A DNA stretch of 64,000 bases from Linum tenue. Its lineage: Eukaryota; Streptophyta; Magnoliopsida; Malpighiales; Linaceae. Positions 59,280 through 64,000 of the stretch are shown one piece after another; position 1 is the stretch's first letter, and each line of letters starts with the position of its first letter. The position numbers were made by a program, and so were the translations under genes. The stretch covers positions 68,225,703 to 68,289,702 of the forward strand of contig CAMGYJ010000002.1 in the NCBI GenBank assembly GCA_946122785.1. The letters run 5' to 3'. The notes below the pieces were generated by a model that searched no databases, was not told the DNA's origin, and was given only the letters and a program-made list of their open reading frames with translations.

Positions 59280-62200
59280 CGTGTCCCTTCTATTCTATGT
59301 TAAGAATTTGAATGAGTGAATAGCAAATCCAAGGATACATGATTATTATCTATGATTGTGTAGCTCGTTTGTTTCAATTGAGGCTTTTAATGGATTAAGA
59401 TCATTCCTGACGTGTTGTGACTTGGTTCTATGATGCTTGATCTTGCCTTCCTATTGCCCTGTCCTTCCGGACTGATCTTGATCAAATCACGGATGTCTTT
59501 AAATATTATTTGCTTAATTGCTTCCTAAATATATACGTGGTCCGTGTCTTCAATGCTTATCTGAAGTTGGTAAGATTTTGCCTTGGATTAAGATGATGAT
59601 TTACTCGCTCCAACTGCGCTTTTGCTCCACTTTAGGCCCATCATTATAGTGTTTCGTAATAAAAAATTCCTTTGTGGAGTCCTAGAAGGGAACTTGAGAA
59701 TGACTATTACCTCGTTCGTGTTGATTCGATGCTTATCTGAAAGCTGAGTTAGTGTTGCTTATAATAAGTTATTCATTCTTATTTCATTTGCCCATCTGCT
59801 CCACTTCACTTGTGCTCATGTTCAGTGAACAGAAAATAAGATATGGTCCTAGAAGGGAGTTTCAGCATGAGTGGTACATCATGGATGAAATAAAAAAATA
59901 CCTTGTCTGTGTTGGTTCAAGCTTATATGAAATTTGAGTTGGTGCCTTATAATAACTGATTACTACTCATTGCAGTTGCCCTTCTGCTCCACTTCATTTG
60001 TGACCTTGTTCTGTAAATGGAAAGTACGGTATGGAGTGCTAGAAGGGAACTTGAGAGTGAGTTATCATAGATGGACCCTGAAAATACCTTGTATGTGTCG
60101 GTTCAATGCTTATAAGAAAGTTGAGTTGGTGTTGCCTTACAATAACTGATCAGTACTCATTTCAGTTGCCCTTCTGCTCCACTTCAGTAGTGGCCGTGTT
60201 CTGCAAATTGAAAGTAATATATGGAGTCCTAGAAGGGAACTTTATAATGAGTACTGTATCATAGATGAACGCAGAAAAATACCTTGCATGTCGGTTCAAT
60301 GCTTATATGAAATTTGAGTTGGTGTTGCCTTATAATAAGTGATTGGTACTCATTTCAGTTGCCCTTCTGCTCTACTCAGTTGTGACCATGTTCTGCAAAG
60401 ATAAAGTAATATATGGAGTCCTAGAAGGGAACTTTATAATGAGTACTATATAAATCGACCCATAAAATACATTTTCATATCAGTTCAATTTGTATATGAA
60501 GGTTGAGTTCGATTTTTCCTATCATAAGATGATTAATTACTCATTCCGGTTGCCCTTCTGCTCTACTTCTGTTGGATCATGTTATGCAAACAGAAAGTAA
60601 TATATGGAGTCCTAGAAGGGAACTTGAGAATGAGTACTATATAAATGGACACAAAATACATTTTCTATATCAGTTCATGCTTAACTGAAGGTTGAATCCT
60701 ATTATGCTTATCATAAGATGATTAATTACTCATTCCGGTGCCCTTCTGTTCTACTTCAGTTGTTACCATGTTTCATAACCATAAAATACTATATGGAGTC
60801 ATATAGTGAGATGATTATCTGGAAGTTAGTTCTGGTTCTGCATAATAGTGAGATGATCAGTTACTTATTCTAGTTGCCCTAGTTATGCAATCTGATTCTT
60901 AATATGCTTGCCGTGACCTTGCTGTTTGAGAAAGTAAGATTTCTTGATCAAAGACTCGTTCAAGTTGCCTTCTTATATGATCATAGACTGATTATCGATG
61001 TACTCTTCATGTTAGTGCTACACAATAATCCAGCTGTCATTCTGCTACATGTAAGATACCTCAATTGCAGCATCATTCGTGAACTGGAAATCTTAAATAG
61101 AGTCCTCAAAAGGAACTCGGGAATGATAACCTCAGTGTCGTTGTCTAGTTACAAAATTTAAAGATTACATGATAGTCCATGTTTTTTGTTTCATTTGCGG
61201 CTTTAGTGGATTATTATGACACCACTCGTGAAGTGCTATTGCTTGTTCTATGGTGCTAATCTTGCTCGGTAAATGGTTGTCATTGCGTTTCTATGTCTCT
61301 GTCCTTCCGGGGATGATCACACTGGAGAGTTTTTTGGGTGTCCCTAAACTATGTTTGCTCAATTTGTCTTTTGATTTCCTAGAAAGGTGTTGCCGTGAAT
61401 AAGGTGAAAGTGGTTCCGAGGAGGACGGACTAGTAACAACATGATGATCCATTTATTTTGTTTGACCAGTGTTTCTATGATTATTATATAATAATGTCCC
61501 CTCTCATCTGGATGGAAGGTCTGTATTATTGCTGGATCTGAAATGAGTGTAGATTTGTTGCTACCTTTTGTTTTCCCCTAGGCTCTCTGATTTATCAAGG
61601 TGCTACTGCTTTGTGCAAATTGAAACTCTTATTGTATGTCCAACAAAGAGCCTTAGTGGAATGCTTCATGCTTTAGCAAGATAATCTATTGTCTCGTTAT
61701 ACAGTCTTCAGCAATTTGACGCATCATATGCTTGTTGGGACGTTGTTGTTTGTGAAACCAGTATTTGAGAGTACCATTTACTCATTCTGGTTGTCCTTCT
61801 GGTCCCCTTGAATCTATGATGGTGACTGAAGGGAACTTGAAAATGAGTACCAGGTAGTTAGACCTAGAAAATATCATTTGCATATCAGTTCAATAAATTA
61901 GCTGAAGGTTGGGTCTGATTTTGCCGAGCATAAGATGATTAATTTTTCTTTCCAGTTGCTCTTCTGTTCCACTTCAGTGGTGACCAGGTTTTATAACCAT
62001 ACAATAGTATATCGATTCGTAGAAGAAGACTTGAAAATGAGTAGTACGTCATAGAGACCCAGAAAATACTCTGTCCTTTCAGTTCACTATTTATCTGGAA
62101 TTTAGTTTAGGTTCTTTCTAAAGTTGAGATGGCCGGTTACTCATTCCTCTGTTGTTGCTTTATATTCCTTTGCTGCTGTTTTTGTTCTTGAAAAGTCAAC

Positions 62201-64000
62201 TTATAATGGCCTAGTACAAATAGGGAAACTTTGTTTTCTCTGTTCTTTTTCTTAATGCATAATAAAATTATGTCACCATTACATAGAAAAGATATCACTT
62301 ACTCATTCCGCTTGCCGCAACCTTACTCTTTGAGAAAGGAAGATTTCTTGATCATGGACTCATTCAAGTTGCCTTCTTATTGAGATGATCATCTACTTAT
62401 TCCAGTTGCATTTTGCCCCCTTTTAAATCTTTAATCACGACAACATTTTGCAAGCTGAAACTCCTGTGTGGAACTAGTCTCAGGTAAGACTTTCAGAATG
62501 AATACTACAATATAGTTACTTTTTAACAAAATACGAAAAAAATATGCTATATGTGTTGGTTCTGTGCTTATATAAAATTTCATCCAGTTTGCCTAATTAC
62601 GGAGGTATCACGTATTTGTCAAGTTTCCCTTCAGCTCCCTCTTAAAATGCATCAGTTGTGATGCATTGAGTAACTTGAAGTTTTCTATGGATACAAGGAA
62701 GAAAGCTCGAGAAAGAAGATTTGAATTCTGGTTCCTTATAACATTATTGAAAGATCCAAAATATACTCGGTCATGTCCAGTTTGTTGCTGATCTAAAACG
62801 TGGGTCTTCTATCGCGTTATAATCAAGAGGATCAGTCATGAGCTGGAAATCTTGAAACGAAAGGAACTTAGGAATGGTAAATGCTGTGTCAGTGTCTTGT
62901 TACCAAAATCCAAGGATTACATGATAGTGCATGCTTTTTGTTTCGATAAAACAGCTTTAGTAGACTACGACACCACTCCTGAAGTGATATTGCTGGTCCT
63001 AATGTTGATATGCCTGTCAAATGGTTGTCATTACTAAACTGTGTATTCTCAATCTGTCTTGATTTCCTAGAAATGTGTTTACCATGAATCGGTGAAAATG
63101 GTTTCAAGGATGATTGTCCTGTAGCAATATGATAATCCATTTATTTTGGTTGGACCAATGTTGCTCTGATTATTCGTATAATGTTCCCTTTCATCTGTTT
63201 GGAAGGTCTGTGTTGTTGCTTGATCTAAGTTGTCGATTTGTTGCTACCTTTCGGTTTCCCATTAATTCCTTTGATTTATTGATACTGCTTTCTGCAAATT
63301 GAAACCCTTTTTCTGTGTCCAACAAGAGCCTATGGAATGCTTCATGCTTTAGCAAGATAAACAGTTGCCTCTGTTATACAGTCTTGTTCGATTTGACTCA
63401 TCATTTGCTTGTTGGGACCTTGTTGTTCGTGAAACCAATTGTTGAGATTATCATCCACTCATCTATTGTCATTTTGTTCCCCTTGAATCTATTATGGTTA
63501 CTGCATTTTGCAAACTGAATGTCTATTATGAGTCCTAAAAGGGAAGTTGAAAATGAATACTTCATAGATAGAACCAAATTTTTTGGTCCATGTCGATCCA
63601 ATGCTTATTTAGAGTTGGGTCCGGTTTTGCCCAACATAAGATGATTAGTTACTCATTCAAGTTCCCCTTCTACTCCACTTCAGATTAATCGGTTGCGGCA
63701 TTGTCTTGTAAGTAGGAAGTACTTTATCGAGTCCTATAAGGGAACTTCATAATGAGTACTAATCATAAGATAGATCAATACCTTATGCATGTCCGTTACA
63801 TGCCTATATGGGAATTAGGTCGGATTTTGCTTTAGAATAAGATGATCAGGTGCTCGCCTGTTCAATGTCCTAGTGACTGCCTAGTGGTGGAAGAAACACA
63901 AATGAGCTCCAAGAGACCCGTGGACTTCTTGAAGGACTTGCCTTCCTTACCTGCAGTTCCGAGGTTAGCCTCCATGAAAGAAAGCAGTGAACTAGGAATT
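59280..64000 (+). repeat. Array of hairpin-forming repeats, block B
   Basis: Same family as block A. The best-kept run has the left motif at 59974, 60164, 60358, 60549 and 60738, a period of 189-194 bases. Each is followed about 60 bases later by CTAGAAGGGAACTT or, in the last, a decayed form. More diverged units occur at about 61795, 61960, 62400, 62620, 63465 and 63660. No open frame exceeds about 85 codons, and none is conserved with block A. Confidence 0.8.

Larger units (their letters stand above)
57281..64000. repeat. Segmental tandem duplication, unit B (continues past the window)
   Basis: The window end at 64000 corresponds to about 55640 in unit A (GAACTAGGAATT in both). Unit B is therefore about 2.4 kb longer over the same span. 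Part of the excess is an internal duplication: 60900-61640 resembles 62305-63320 (both contain TTTGAGAAAG-AAGATTTCTTGATCA and later TTTGTTGCTACCTTT). Confidence 0.85.

Overview
The window is nuclear DNA of a flowering plant, most probably a eudicot. Genes are split by short GT-AG introns, intergenic DNA is AT-rich and transposon-laden, and the gene set is typically plant: alpha-expansin, an SCC2 cohesin loader with a PHD finger, and plastid biotin carboxyl carrier proteins (BCCP). I could not fix the lineage further. All exon boundaries were read by eye from splice sites, homology and reading-frame continuity; no alignment or database search was run.

Layout. 1-9591: a Tat-lineage Ty3/gypsy LTR retrotransposon on the minus strand, cut by the left window edge. 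It has a gag-pol gene with one in-frame stop before integrase, a tandem-repeat spacer, and a three-exon antisense gene on the plus strand. 10388-10838: a broken serine carboxypeptidase fragment. 11225-14714: a complete non-autonomous LTR element with apparently identical 563-bp LTRs, a 5-bp target duplication and the same primer-binding site as the Tat element. 15734-16841: an alpha-expansin. 17575-19175: two MITEs, one with a clear 9-bp target duplication. 20438-21187: an F-box gene. 22114-23178: a cornichon-family cargo receptor gene. 23825-25005: a Mutator-like foldback element with a 9-bp target duplication. 27711-32405: a nested transposon cluster holding a copia-like TRIM element, a Helitron that itself contains a hAT MITE, and the 3' end of an older LTR element. 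32690-33360: a TACAAAC-rich tract with two hairpins. 34219-46092: SCC2, 28 coding exons, 1,844 residues. 47084-49137 and 50363-52263: two intact BCCP genes in tandem on the minus strand. 57281-58310: a third, broken BCCP copy.

From 51.3 kb to the right edge the window is a tandem segmental duplication. Each unit carries BCCP 5' sequence, a shared intergenic segment, and a long non-coding array of degenerate units of about 175-190 bp whose two conserved motifs can pair into a hairpin. This array is the least explained structure here.

The cellular genes are housekeeping or growth functions with no evident operon-like link: cohesin loading (SCC2), plastid fatty-acid synthesis (BCCP), early secretory cargo export (cornichon), protein turnover (F-box) and wall loosening (expansin).
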